A DNA stretch of 64,000 nt from Bacteroidaceae bacterium (GCA_017429945.1 JAFRNY010000070.1:1-64000), one strand, 5' to 3'. Counted from the first letter of the stretch, positions 53,618-64,000 are shown. Numbers and translations: made by a program. The notes: generated by a model from the sequence alone, not told the origin.

Positions 53618-54175
53618 CTACTTCAGGCGTCGGATGACGCGGCAAGGATTGCCTACGGCGACGGTGCCAGAGGGGATGTCGTGCGTGACGACTGAACCGG
53701 CACCGATGGTGACGTTGTCGCCGATGGTGACACCGGGGAGGATGGTGACGCTGCCACCAATCCACACGTTGTTGCCAATGGTGACAGGGCGTGCCCACTC
53801 CTGACGGGTGTTGCGCTCAACGGGGTCGGTGCTGTGGCAGGCGGTGTAGATACCTACGTTGGGCCCGATGAAGCAGTCGTCGCCGATGGTGACGTAGGCT
53901 TCGTCGAGAATGGTGAGGTTGAAGTTGGCGAAGAAGCGGCGGCCTACGCGGATGTGCTTGCCGTAGTCGCAGAAGAAGGGTTGGTTGATGAACACGGCGT
54001 CGTCGCCCACCTCGCCGAGCAGCTCCATGAGCATGGCGCGGCGCGCGTCGAGGTCGGAGGGCCGCAAGTTGTTGTACTCGCGCAGGAGGTCCTTGGTGGC
54101 GTTGAGCTCGTGGCGCAGCTCTTCATCGACGGCCGAATAGATTTCTCCGGCCAGCATTTTCTCTTTTTCTGTCAT
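53618..54175 (-). CDS. Sugar O-acetyltransferase (maltose/galactoside acetyltransferase type)
   Basis: 185 residues of the LacA/Maa/NodL group. The Mac domain (MTEKEKMLAGEIYSAVDEEL) is followed by a left-handed beta-helix of hexapeptide repeats (VTIGDDCFIGPNVGIYTACHSTDP with the catalytic His, then RPVTIGNNVWIGGSVTILPGVTIGDNVTIGAGSVV). It uses acetyl-CoA to acetylate sugars in the cytoplasm. It marks the return to GC-rich core DNA, 46 bp beyond the island end repeat. Downstream (left) is only the island. Confidence 0.92.
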   Translation of the reverse strand: MTEKEKMLAGEIYSAVDEELRHELNATKDLLREYNNLRPSDLDARRAMLMELLGEVGDDAVFINQPFFCDYGKHIRVGRRFFANFNLTILDEAYVTIGDDCFIGPNVGIYTACHSTDPVERNTRQEWARPVTIGNNVWIGGSVTILPGVTIGDNVTIGAGSVVTHDIPSGTVAVGNPCRVIRRLK

Positions 54176-54189
54176 AACGGGCGCATTTG

Positions 54190-54334
54190 AAAGTGAAAAA
54201 TGAAAAATGAAAAGTGAAAAATGATAATTGATAATTGATAATTATTGCTACACAGCAGTGAGGAACACCAAAAAGCTTTGGGAACTCTCATTTTTCACTT
54301 TTCATTCTTCACTTTTCATTACGGCCAAGGCCGT
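54190..54334. repeat. Inverted word-array with ACGGCC hairpin
   Basis: The left arm is AAAAATGAAAAGTGAAAAATG and the right arm TTTTTCACTTTTCATTCTTC with TTTTCATT, ending in the hairpin ACGGCC-AA-GGCCGT (54321-54334). The same ending occurs before sdaA (43036-43050) and at 46309-46321. Confidence 0.8.
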
Positions 54335-54335
54335 C

Positions 54336-56024
<1,689 letters not shown>

Positions 56025-56068
56025 CTAAATATTTCGAGAAAAATTGCTACTACATCAGATTCTTTTTG

Positions 56069-56076
56069 TATTTTTG
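56069..56076 (+). promoter_or_regulatory. Promoter (-7 box) of dsbD
   Basis: TATTTTTG at 56069-56076, with an ATTG element about 22 bp upstream; a leader of about 30 nt to the ATG at 56114. Confidence 0.6.
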
Positions 56077-56113
56077 CCCCATAGAATATGCAATAACAAA
56101 CAAATTCGACTAT

Positions 56114-58216
56114 ATGAAAAGACTTTTCACTCTCCTCTTGCCCCTGATGGCAGCGCTGCTGACGGCTCTGCCTCTGCACGCACAACTTGCCAACCCCGTG
56201 AAGACCAGCGTCGAGCAGAAAGCCGTGAGCGGCAAGGCCGACTTGGTGGACATCGTCGTAAGCTTCGTCATCGACAACGGATGGCACGTCTATGGCCCCG
56301 ACAACAGCGGCGGCCCGACGCCCATGACTATCAAATTCGAGACGCTCGAAGGCGCGCAACCCGAGGGCGCCCTGCGCCTCTCCCCCGCCCCACAGCGCAT
56401 CATGGACCCCATCTTCGAGTGTGAAGTCACCTTCGTAGAGAAACAGGCCACGGCCACACAGCGCCTTAAGCTCAAAGGTGGACCGTGGAAAGCTACCGGC
56501 TATCTGCAATATGGAGCCTGCAACGACGAGAACTGCATGCCTCCCACGAGCGTAGAGTTTGATTTAAAGGGCGAGGCACCTCAGCCTAAGGCAGAGGAGA
56601 AGGTACCTGAATCTGAGAAAGAAGAAAAAGCCCAAGCAGCAGAAGAAACCAGCGAATCCGAAGGAGAGGATGAGCAAGCCCAACCATCAGACAGCCTCTC
56701 ACAAGCTGGAGGCCTCCCCTCCCTCACGGGAGGAGCGGGGAGTGGGTCTTCCCTCTGGACTCCCGTCATCGATGAGCTTCACGCCCTCGATGCCGAGAGC
56801 GACACCTCGTCGCGCTCGCTCTGGGGCATCTTCCTCTTAGGTGTGCTCGGCGGACTGATTGCACTGCTGACGCCTTGCGTATGGCCCATCATACCGATGA
56901 CGGTGAGTTTCTTCCTCAAGCGCTCCAAGGACGACAAGAAGAAGGGCATAAAGGATGCCATCCTCTATGGTCTCTCCATCGTTGTCATCTACGTAGGCCT
57001 GGGCCTGCTCGTGACACTCATCTGGGGCCCATCGTCGCTAAATGCGCTCTCTACGAATGCCTACTTCAACCTCTTCCTGTTCGCGCTGCTGGTAGTGTTT
57101 GCCGCCTCTTTCCTCGGAGGTTTCGAGATTACATTGCCCTCGTCGTGGTCGACGAAGATGGACGAGAAAGCCTCTTCAACGACAGGACTGCTCTCAATAT
57201 TCTTCATGGCGCTGACGCTCGTGCTCGTGAGCTTCTCGTGCACCGGTCCTATCATCGGTCTGCTGCTCGTAGATATGGTGACAAGCGGCTCCGTGGTAGC
57301 GCCCACGATAGGTATGCTCGGCTTCGCACTGGCTCTGGCAGCCCCCTTCACGCTCTTCGCGATGTTCCCCACATGGCTTAAGTCAGCGCCCAAGAGCGGC
57401 AACTGGATGAACGTCATCAAGGTGGTGCTCGGACTCGTGGAGCTGGCCTTCGCACTGAAATTCCTCTCTGTGGCCGACCTTGCCTACAGCTGGCGCCTGC
57501 TCGACCGCGAGACGTTCCTCTGCCTTTGGATCCTTATCTTCACCCTCATGGGCTTCTACCTCCTCGGATGGATTCGCCTGCCGCACGACGAGGATGAATA
57601 CGACGACGAAGGCAATGTGGTAGCACGTCCGAAGATAGGCGTCATACGCTTCCTCTCAGCCCTCTGCGTGCTGGCCTTCGCGCTGTATATGGTACCTGGA
57701 CTGTGGGGCGCTCCGTGCAAAGCCGTGAGCGCGTTTGCACCACCTATGTGGACGCAGGATTTCAACCTCAACAGCAATACAGTAGAAGCCGTCTATACCG
57801 ACTACGAACAGGGCTTCGAAGCCGCACGCCGTAGCGGCAAGCCAGTGATGCTGGACTTCACAGGCTTCGGCTGCGTCAACTGCCGCAAGATGGAAGCAGC
57901 CGTATGGCCCGATGCCCGAGTGCGCCAACTTATGACTGAGGACTACGTGCTCGTAAGTCTCTACGTCGATGACAAGACACCTCTGCCTGAGACCATTGAA
58001 GTGACCGAGACCGACGGCACCGTGCGTAAGCTGCGCACCGTGGGCGACCAATGGAGCTACCTACAGCGCACCAAGTTCGGAGCACAGACGCAGCCCTTCT
58101 ACGTTCTCATGGATCATGAGGGCCACCCCTTGGCTGGTTCTTACAGCTACAAGGAGGACGTCCCCGCCTTCGTCAGCTGGCTCGAGAGCGGGCTGAAGAA
58201 GTTCAAGGAGAAATGA
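56114..58216 (+). CDS. dsbD: Thiol:disulfide interchange protein DsbD
   Basis: 700 residues from the ATG at 56114. Signal peptide, then an N-terminal DsbD-alpha-like domain (LQYGACNDENCMPPTS holds its Cys pair), an acidic Glu/Ser-rich linker (about 160-215), a membrane domain of eight helices with LLTPCVWPIIPM and SFSCTGPI, and a C-terminal thioredoxin domain with FTGFGCVNCRKME. It passes electrons from cytoplasmic thioredoxin to periplasmic partners. Residues about 201-213 (GGLPSLTGGAGSG) are encoded by the palindromic repeat also found in sdaA; they fall in the flexible linker, where an insertion would be tolerated. Confidence 0.94.
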   Translation: MKRLFTLLLPLMAALLTALPLHAQLANPVKTSVEQKAVSGKADLVDIVVSFVIDNGWHVYGPDNSGGPTPMTIKFETLEGAQPEGALRLSPAPQRIMDPIFECEVTFVEKQATATQRLKLKGGPWKATGYLQYGACNDENCMPPTSVEFDLKGEAPQPKAEEKVPESEKEEKAQAAEETSESEGEDEQAQPSDSLSQAGGLPSLTGGAGSGSSLWTPVIDELHALDAESDTSSRSLWGIFLLGVLGGLIALLTPCVWPIIPMTVSFFLKRSKDDKKKGIKDAILYGLSIVVIYVGLGLLVTLIWGPSSLNALSTNAYFNLFLFALLVVFAASFLGGFEITLPSSWSTKMDEKASSTTGLLSIFFMALTLVLVSFSCTGPIIGLLLVDMVTSGSVVAPTIGMLGFALALAAPFTLFAMFPTWLKSAPKSGNWMNVIKVVLGLVELAFALKFLSVADLAYSWRLLDRETFLCLWILIFTLMGFYLLGWIRLPHDEDEYDDEGNVVARPKIGVIRFLSALCVLAFALYMVPGLWGAPCKAVSAFAPPMWTQDFNLNSNTVEAVYTDYEQGFEAARRSGKPVMLDFTGFGCVNCRKMEAAVWPDARVRQLMTEDYVLVSLYVDDKTPLPETIEVTETDGTVRKLRTVGDQWSYLQRTKFGAQTQPFYVLMDHEGHPLAGSYSYKEDVPAFVSWLESGLKKFKEK
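56715..56750 (+). repeat. In-frame palindromic repeat inside dsbD
   Basis: CCTCCC-TCAC-GGGAGG (56718-56733) followed by AGCGGGGAGTGGGTCT. It matches the sdaA insert and the element at 11209-11241, and is in frame. Confidence 0.7.
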
Positions 58217-58436
58217 AGAATGACTGATGACGAATGATGAATGACAAATGACGAATGATGAATGATGAATAAGATATAGCGGGTTGAGTTCCGGGCGGTT
58301 CGTCCGCCCGGTCAGCCTACTTAACTACTTCGCCTGTACTCCCCTTGCCTGGAGAGCTCCTTAATCCTCTTACCCTCTCCTTCGCTCGAGCTTTGCTCGT
58401 TTCAATTTTCGAAAAACTCCCTTAACTACTATATCT
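58217..58436. repeat. Repeat region between dsbD and the C1 protease gene
   Basis: GAATGATGAATGAC words, then the hairpin CCGGGCGG-TTCGT-CCGCCCGG (58291-58311) preceded by GGGTTGAGTT, as at 42919; then a GCTCGAGCTTTGCTCG module like those in inverted-array copies 1 and 4. No gene. Confidence 0.8.
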
Positions 58437-61400
58437 ATGAACAGACTTAAACTTTGTATTGCTACAGTGCTCATGGCCTTTGTGGGCACAGCCACAGCCC
58501 AGGACGACGGTTGGGATCGTGAGAAATACCCCGACCTGCCCGCACCGCGCCCAGCGGTAAACATGAAAACAGCCCGCAAGATGATCAAGCGGATGAATGA
58601 GAGCATTGCCAGCGGACGAGTTCGCCCCGACCACCTCAACAATGCCCTGCAACCCTCCTTCCCGCCTATCATAAATCAAAGCGGAGGGTCGTGCGGTGCG
58701 GCCTCGAGCATCTACTATCAGTTCACCAATCAAATCAACACGGCACGATTCACTGCGGCCGACACCGACGAGCGACGCTACGCCACTCACTTCCCCTGGA
58801 TGCTCAACACAAACGGCCCCAGCGGCACGGGCTACGACCGTCTCGGTCGCGACTGCGGCATAGCAAGTGTGGCCACATACGGAGGCACCACCTACAGCCA
58901 CCTCTACGGCAGTTCTGGACAAGACGACCAGGACGACGACTGCGGCTGGATGCAAGGCTACGACCGCTGGTTCGCCACTATGCACAACCGAATTCTCTCA
59001 GGCAACAGCTTCCCCTTCAACTGCGGCACAGAGGAAGGGCGTGAGCTCGTGAAGAACTACCTATGGAATCGCTGCGGCGATGACAGCTACGCCTCTGGCG
59101 GTATCTGCGGAATCGGCGTGGCTGCCGGCCCGTTCGAAGGCAATATCCCGAAGACTGCAGCCAACGACGCAGCAGGCGTAACGGGCATGAAGTACGTCAC
59201 CGACTGGAACGAGACCTACAACCATGCCATGACCATCGTAGGCTACGACGACCGCATTGAGTTTGACCTCGATGGCAACGGCATCGTAGGCGAGACACGC
59301 AATCCCAACGGCGACAACGAGGTGGGCGCATGGATCATCTGTAACTCATGGGGCGACGGGTATGCCAACAAGGGTTTCATCTACTGCCCATACGAGAAAT
59401 CCAACTGCGTGAAAGGTTGGGCCAAGGAGCGCAGCTTCACGCCCGGCTACTACGAGGTCATGCGCGACTACCGCCCGCTACGCACCATACGCGTGAAAAT
59501 GGAATATTCTCACCGCTCTGAGATAGCGCTCCACGTGGGCATAGCTCAGGACACCGAGGCTACGACGCCAGAGAAATCCATAACGCTCACACACTTCAAT
59601 TTCTGCGGCGACGGCAACAAAGGCCAGACGCGGCCAGCTCCTGAGATTCCTATGCTCGGGCGATGGGCCGACGGCGAACTGCACACCGAACCGATGGAGT
59701 TCGGATACGACCTCACCGACCTCACTGCCGACTGCGACTTCTCGCGCCCCGTGAAATACTTCTTTTGGACAGAAACGCGCTCGTGGGGAGTAGGACAAGG
59801 CAAGATCTACGAGGTGAGCATCATCGACTACAACATCGACCGCGACGGCGTGGAAGTGCCGTTCGACATCGATGAGCCTATAGAAGTTCCCAGCGCCGGC
59901 AAGAAGACACAGTTGACGGCCGTCGTTTCAACCGACTTCGTGCCCGAGCCACGCAACCTCATCGCCAACGACCTCATCCTTACATGGCAGGCACCTACCG
60001 GCAGCCGATACGAGCCCACAGCCTACAAGGTCTATCACGACGGCGAACTCTACGCCACTATAACCGACGGACAATGTCGCGCCACCATAGAACCAATGGG
60101 CGTCTATACCGTGAGCGCCCTCTATAGCATCGGAGGCCATGAGGTAGAGAGCAAGCAGTCGGCTCCAGCATCGGCATCGGCAGGCGAACTCGTCACGACC
60201 GACAACACCCTGGCGCAGATGCAGACGGGGTCGCGCCTTCTCATCACCGACCTCACCGACCGCTCACTCGAGGATTTCACCATCGAATTCTGGCTAAACC
60301 CACAGAAGCCAGCAAGCGACGACTGCTACGGATTCCGTATCAAGGCCGATACGACGCAGTTCTTCTTCAAAATCATCAGCGGCAACAAGATAGAGTTTGG
60401 CAACGACGGAGGATCCTACACTCAGTATGGCTCTGCGCTTACCTACAACCGTCCCAGCCACGTAGCACTCGTAAACCAAGGGCTGAACACAAAGCTCTAC
60501 ATCAACGGACGCAGCGTGTTAAGCTGGAACAACCGCTACAACCATCACGGCATAAAGGGCCCTGCTCGCCTGATTATCGGCGAAACGGAGGGCACTACCA
60601 GCAATTACAAGGAGGTCTACGATGCGCCGTGGGACGGACAGCTCGATGAGCTGCGTTTCTGGAACTACGCTCGCTCGGCAACACAAATCAAAGACTCCTA
60701 CCAGAAGGACATAGCACAGCCTCGCATGCAGACCGGCCTCCTACATTATTATAATATGGCCAGCCGACAGGACGACGGCACGCTCTTCCTCGTAGATGGC
60801 TGCGGAGGCTGCGACGCCGAGGTCATCGGTGATGACAATATCAGCTTCGTAGACTTAGAACTCGACAGCCGCGACAATCCTATTCATACTGAGACAGGTG
60901 CAGCGTTCACCGCAGCCGCAACGGCTGTCGTAGGCAAGCCTTTCGCCATTACCGACAACAGCGCAGTGAACACCAGCCAATGGCAGTGGACTATCACCGG
61001 AGCCGACAACGAGGCCGTTAGCGGCACACCCTGCCCGACGGTAGTCTTCAAGCAAGCCGGACAGCAGACCATAAGCCTCACCACCATTACGCCCTACGGC
61101 ACAACGGCCGAAGCTACGGCAACGGTAGAAGTAGCTGATGCTGTCATGCCGGAGTTGGACTTCACCGTGCCCGACGACGACATCCCAGCCGGCACACACT
61201 TCACCTTCGTCAACAAATCGTCGCCCATAGAAGCTGCCACCTACGAGTGGAACATCGAAGGAGCACGCAACCCCATCGTGAAAGCCACTAACGCTGCAGC
61301 AACCTTCGATGCCGATGGCACCTATACCGTGACACTAACTGCCTACAGCCCCGACGGCAGCAGCAAGAGCATCAGCAAGACAGTGAGCGTAGGCGCCGTG

Positions 61401-63104
61401 GCTCCCGAGGCAGCCTTCAGCCTGCACAACAATGTGCTCGTGAAAGGAGAGAGCGTTGACCTCATCGACGAATCGCGCTTCACTCCACGAGAGTGGACCT
61501 GGGACATTGAGAGCAATCTCGAGATCTACAGGCTCGCAGAGCAGAGCGCAAGCGTCAAGCTCGATGTGCCCGGCATCTACGACGTCACCCTCACCGCCGC
61601 CAACGCCAAAGGCAGCAGCCGCATCACGCGCAAGAAAGCAATCACCGTATGCAATGCCGACGGACAAACGGGCCTGCGTTTCGACGGCGTCGACGACCTC
61701 GTAACTGCCTCGTCGCCTTTCAGCGCCGACGGCACAAAGCAGTGGACCATAGAATGGTGGATGATGCCCGGGCGCATCACCGACGACGGTTTCCACATAG
61801 GCGACAAAGCCTCAACCATGCAACTTTGCGTCAAGCCAAAGGGCCAGATCTCAGTAGATGTAGCAGGCATTAACTTCACCACGGATGAAGGCGCCGTCGT
61901 CTTCGACGAATGGCACCATTATGCCGTGGCATTCAAGACAAGCCTAGTATATGTCTATCGCGACGGTGTGCGCGTAGCTTCGGGTCGCGTCGTCGGCGCT
62001 TCAACGACACCTGCGCTCGAGCGCTTTGCCATCGGTGGCAGCGAACGGCCCTTCAACGGACTCATCGATGAGCTGCGCGTATGGAACTACCTCATGGTGC
62101 AGGCCGATGTAACGCCAACAGCCAATGAGCCCATTGCCGAACCCACCTCTGACGAACGGTTGCAGCTTTACTACGACTTCAACCAAAATAGTGGCGACGT
62201 CATAGACCGCACAGGCCACGGCCACACAGGACGCCGCACAGCTTTCGGCCCTGACGGCGATGCCTGGGACAGTTCGCTCGGCATCTTCTGGCTCAACCCC
62301 TCGGGCACTACTGCCAACGACGTCACATCGAAGTACCTCAAGAACTACAAACACCCCTTCCGCACCGGCGCCGGCAACGTAAATCCTGCCAACGCCAGCC
62401 GCTACCTGAAGCTCTTGATGAACAACACTACTTCACCGTGGAAGCAAGTGAACAATGTGAAGAACGGAAACATTCTCACCGAATGGCACGTCGACACACA
62501 GAAGAACAACTACCTCACACTCGAAGACACCTACTCGGGCTTTGAAGAAGTAATTAAGGACCTTATGTGCTTCCAGACAGTCGAACTGCCGGCAGGCCAC
62601 TGGACGTTCACCGCCAGCCGCGACGGCGACGATTACTACTACAACTGGCTGCCCGACAACTGCTACGTAGCAGCTGCAGCAGCCGACCAGCTGCCCGTCA
62701 CCGCCGACCTCGCCAACGATGCCTTGGCCTACGCGCCGCTCAACGACAACACAATCTCGTTCCTCCTCGACGAGCCCACTATCGTAAGCCTCGGAGTCAT
62801 CGCCAATATGGCAAACAAGCAGTGCGTGGCAATCGGTGCCTTCGAATTACTATACAAGCCACTAATAGAAATCAGCGGAACTACGCCCGATGCTATCAGC
62901 GAGCCTACGCTCATAGCCGAGCAAACCCTACAGGCCAAAGGCGGTGTAGGTTGCATCAACATCATTGTCAACAAGCCACAACACGTTGCCGTCTGCGACC
63001 TTGCCGGCAAGAGTATCTTCTCCGACTGGCTCGATTACAATGCCCGCATCCCCGCACGGCGCGGCGTCTATGTCGTAAATTCGCAGAAAATCGTGGTGAG
63101 ATAA
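58437..63104 (+). CDS. Secreted multidomain C1-family (papain-like) cysteine protease
   Basis: 1555 residues with a signal peptide (ending ATAQDD). The peptidase domain (about 65-330) has the oxyanion Gln81 and catalytic Cys86 in NQSGGSCGAASSIYYQF, His263 in NHAMTIVGYDD and Asn303 in IICNSWGDGYANKGFIYCPY. After a beta domain and an FN3-like domain come a LamG-like domain (about 590-780), three PKD-like domains (about 815-1080), a second LamG-like domain (about 1085-1245), a DUF5013-like sandwich, and a C-terminal domain ending ARRGVYVVNSQKIVVR, which resembles a T9SS type A sorting domain. It should be secreted and surface-attached and act on proteins or glycoproteins. Confidence 0.88.
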   Translation: MNRLKLCIATVLMAFVGTATAQDDGWDREKYPDLPAPRPAVNMKTARKMIKRMNESIASGRVRPDHLNNALQPSFPPIINQSGGSCGAASSIYYQFTNQINTARFTAADTDERRYATHFPWMLNTNGPSGTGYDRLGRDCGIASVATYGGTTYSHLYGSSGQDDQDDDCGWMQGYDRWFATMHNRILSGNSFPFNCGTEEGRELVKNYLWNRCGDDSYASGGICGIGVAAGPFEGNIPKTAANDAAGVTGMKYVTDWNETYNHAMTIVGYDDRIEFDLDGNGIVGETRNPNGDNEVGAWIICNSWGDGYANKGFIYCPYEKSNCVKGWAKERSFTPGYYEVMRDYRPLRTIRVKMEYSHRSEIALHVGIAQDTEATTPEKSITLTHFNFCGDGNKGQTRPAPEIPMLGRWADGELHTEPMEFGYDLTDLTADCDFSRPVKYFFWTETRSWGVGQGKIYEVSIIDYNIDRDGVEVPFDIDEPIEVPSAGKKTQLTAVVSTDFVPEPRNLIANDLILTWQAPTGSRYEPTAYKVYHDGELYATITDGQCRATIEPMGVYTVSALYSIGGHEVESKQSAPASASAGELVTTDNTLAQMQTGSRLLITDLTDRSLEDFTIEFWLNPQKPASDDCYGFRIKADTTQFFFKIISGNKIEFGNDGGSYTQYGSALTYNRPSHVALVNQGLNTKLYINGRSVLSWNNRYNHHGIKGPARLIIGETEGTTSNYKEVYDAPWDGQLDELRFWNYARSATQIKDSYQKDIAQPRMQTGLLHYYNMASRQDDGTLFLVDGCGGCDAEVIGDDNISFVDLELDSRDNPIHTETGAAFTAAATAVVGKPFAITDNSAVNTSQWQWTITGADNEAVSGTPCPTVVFKQAGQQTISLTTITPYGTTAEATATVEVADAVMPELDFTVPDDDIPAGTHFTFVNKSSPIEAATYEWNIEGARNPIVKATNAAATFDADGTYTVTLTAYSPDGSSKSISKTVSVGAVAPEAAFSLHNNVLVKGESVDLIDESRFTPREWTWDIESNLEIYRLAEQSASVKLDVPGIYDVTLTAANAKGSSRITRKKAITVCNADGQTGLRFDGVDDLVTASSPFSADGTKQWTIEWWMMPGRITDDGFHIGDKASTMQLCVKPKGQISVDVAGINFTTDEGAVVFDEWHHYAVAFKTSLVYVYRDGVRVASGRVVGASTTPALERFAIGGSERPFNGLIDELRVWNYLMVQADVTPTANEPIAEPTSDERLQLYYDFNQNSGDVIDRTGHGHTGRRTAFGPDGDAWDSSLGIFWLNPSGTTANDVTSKYLKNYKHPFRTGAGNVNPANASRYLKLLMNNTTSPWKQVNNVKNGNILTEWHVDTQKNNYLTLEDTYSGFEEVIKDLMCFQTVELPAGHWTFTASRDGDDYYYNWLPDNCYVAAAAADQLPVTADLANDALAYAPLNDNTISFLLDEPTIVSLGVIANMANKQCVAIGAFELLYKPLIEISGTTPDAISEPTLIAEQTLQAKGGVGCINIIVNKPQHVAVCDLAGKSIFSDWLDYNARIPARRGVYVVNSQKIVVR

Positions 63105-63327
63105 GGGGGTATTGATAATTGATAATTGATAATTCATAATTGAATATTGAGCTTACTTGGAAAAGTCCCGCCGGGACAAAAGAATATACGGAGGGTTAAC
63201 TTTTTCAAGTAGGCTCAATATTGAAAATGAAGGCTGAAGATAGGGCAATAATTAATAAAAGCCCTGGGAGAGCCTGCAGTAAAAAGGCGGGTGTGCTCCC
63301 CAAGAATTAACAATAGCCTAAAAAATT
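63105..63327. other. Intergenic region before the shared terminator
   Basis: AATTGATAATTGATAAT words, the 84-bp inverted-repeat element, and about 100 bp with no recognisable feature. Confidence 0.5.
63141..63224. mobile_element. 84-bp inverted-repeat element (MITE-like)
   Basis: Arms TGAATATTGAGCTTACTTGG... (63141-63166) and its inverse (63199-63224) match over 26 bp with three mismatches; the centre holds GTCCC-GCC-GGGAC. Too small to encode anything. Confidence 0.6.
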
Positions 63328-63364
63328 GGCGGGGAAGGACTTCTTGTCCTTCCCCGCCTTCATT
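63328..63364. terminator. Bidirectional terminator between the C1 protease and PepSY genes
   Basis: A 13-bp stem, GGCGGGGAAGGAC (63328-63340) with GTCCTTCCCCGCC (63346-63358). A T-run follows on the minus side (TTTTTT, read from 63326), so it mainly serves the minus-strand PepSY-like genes. Confidence 0.92.
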
Positions 63365-63418
63365 TACCAAGTGATAAATACTGGTAAACCTGGAAAGATG
63401 TTATTGGTTACTTCCGCC

Positions 63419-63847
63419 TTAATCATCAATGCCATACAGGTTGCCCTGATAGTCGAACTTAAGGTCGAGGTCGTTGGAGAGTTCAATCTCGATACCCCAA
63501 CGCTCCTTGTCGATCTTCGTGATAAGTTGACCGGGGAAATTAGCCTGTACATACTTCTTGATTGCCTCAGGAACGATTACGGCAGGCACTGCAGCCATCT
63601 GGCAGTCAACCTTGTCCCAGTTGCCCTTACGGTTGAACTTAATCTCTGTTCCATCGTCGAGGCGGCACTCATATTCGCTGAAATCCTTCTCGGCATAGAT
63701 AATCTTCTTGCCAGCGAAGTGGGTCTTCACGAAAGCCTTTGCGGCAGCGGGAAGCTGCTCGGGAGCGATTGGCCGGTCATCGGCAAATGCGGAGGCCGAA
63801 ATCATCATGCAGAGAGCGGCCATCAGTAATAACTTAATCCGTTTCAT
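63419..63847 (-). CDS. PepSY-like (DUF2874) secreted protein
   Basis: 142 residues from the ATG at 63847 (MKRIKLLLMAALCMMISASAFADD, a signal peptide). Two PepSY-like repeats follow: LPAAAKAFVKTHFAGKKIIYAEKDFSEYECRLDDGTEIKFNRKGNWDKV and VPEAIKKYVQANFPGQLITKIDKERWGIEIELSNDLDLKFDYQGNLYGID. Such two-repeat proteins are common in Bacteroidetes and of unknown role; the fold occurs in peptidase inhibitors. A paralogous gene lies 29 bp upstream on the same strand. Confidence 0.85.
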   Translation of the reverse strand: MKRIKLLLMAALCMMISASAFADDRPIAPEQLPAAAKAFVKTHFAGKKIIYAEKDFSEYECRLDDGTEIKFNRKGNWDKVDCQMAAVPAVIVPEAIKKYVQANFPGQLITKIDKERWGIEIELSNDLDLKFDYQGNLYGIDD

Positions 63848-63876
63848 AGTCAAAAGGTTTGTTAAGTTAATAAATA

Positions 63877-64000
63877 TTAGTCATCAATATCCATGTCCTT
63901 TATCTGGCCATCCTTGTCGAACTCCACTTCCAGACCTCCGTCGAGGTGGACCTTATATGTGGTTTGGAAGAGCTCGGCATCCTTCTTGGCATACAGGATT
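63877..64000 (-). CDS. Second PepSY-like protein, 3' part (runs off right edge)
   Basis: The minus strand is open from the right edge to a stop at 63879-63877. The visible 40 residues read ILYAKKDAELFQTTYKVHLD, then GGLEVEFDKDGQIKDMDIDD, the same pattern as the C-terminal repeat of the neighbour. It lies 29 bp upstream of the neighbour's start and is probably in one operon with it. The N-terminus is outside the window. Confidence 0.75.
   Translation of the reverse strand, partial: ILYAKKDAELFQTTYKVHLDGGLEVEFDKDGQIKDMDIDD

Overview
The window reads as chromosome of a gut or oral type member of the Bacteroidales (Prevotellaceae/Muribaculaceae-like; rank below order is inference). The reasons are: Bacteroidetes-type promoters (a TTTG box about 20 bp upstream of TAnnTTTG) in front of many genes; almost no Shine-Dalgarno sequences; a BspA-type leucine-rich-repeat surface protein; the three-gene glycogen block (debranching enzyme, GT4 synthase, GH57); an LptD-like protein with a lipobox-like N-terminus; a Rho factor with a long charged N-terminal insert; BACON-like and PepSY-like secreted proteins; and a large secreted C1 protease with a sorting-type C-terminus. 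No rRNA, tRNA or CRISPR array was found.

Layout. 1-2.4 kb: 5' part of a BspA-like gene (minus strand, running off the left edge) and a small winged-helix gene. 2.4-6.9 kb: mscL, a tiny lipoprotein, gap, miaA and a diacylglycerol-kinase-like gene. 6.9-12.8 kb: a Crp/Fnr regulator divergent from the glycogen/alpha-glucan operon. 13-21.7 kb: envelope and secreted functions (thioredoxin-like, LptD, BACON-like lipoprotein, GH51 arabinofuranosidase, PagL-like lipid A deacylase). 21.7-28.4 kb: housekeeping (DUF4375, smpB, ribH, TPR membrane protein, recF, DUF721, WbuC cupin, ABC-F). 28.4-36.7 kb: rho, OmpP1/FadL-like porin, Tyr/Gly-rich secreted protein, fabD, GH13 amylase. 36.7-42.8 kb: a sulfate uptake, activation and transfer block (SLC13, cysC, cysD, cysN, sulfotransferase) with no PAPS or sulfite reductase nearby. 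43-44.3 kb: sdaA. 44.3-53.6 kb: an AT-rich accessory island. 53.6-64 kb: maa-like acetyltransferase, YbiT-like ABC-F, dsbD, a 1555-residue C1 protease and two PepSY-like genes.

The island is the most unusual part. It holds a PIN-family toxin-antitoxin pair between two direct repeats that each carry the same strong promoter, a candidate 270-nt structured RNA transcribed from the second of these promoters, and a tight cassette encoding a DUF1257-DUF2997 fusion protein, a minimal radical SAM protein, a Ycf46-type AAA ATPase and a four-helix membrane protein. Copies of a 25-bp sequence lie at the left edge (inverted), 0.5 kb inside, and at the right edge of the island, which suggests acquisition or movement as a unit.

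Intergenic DNA throughout the window is built from several families of short repeats and palindromes: inverted arrays with a shared core, a 22-bp repeat that also forms a 44-bp perfect palindrome, ACGGCC hairpins, CCGGGCGG hairpins, and a GC-rich palindrome. The last of these also sits in frame inside the coding regions of sdaA and dsbD.
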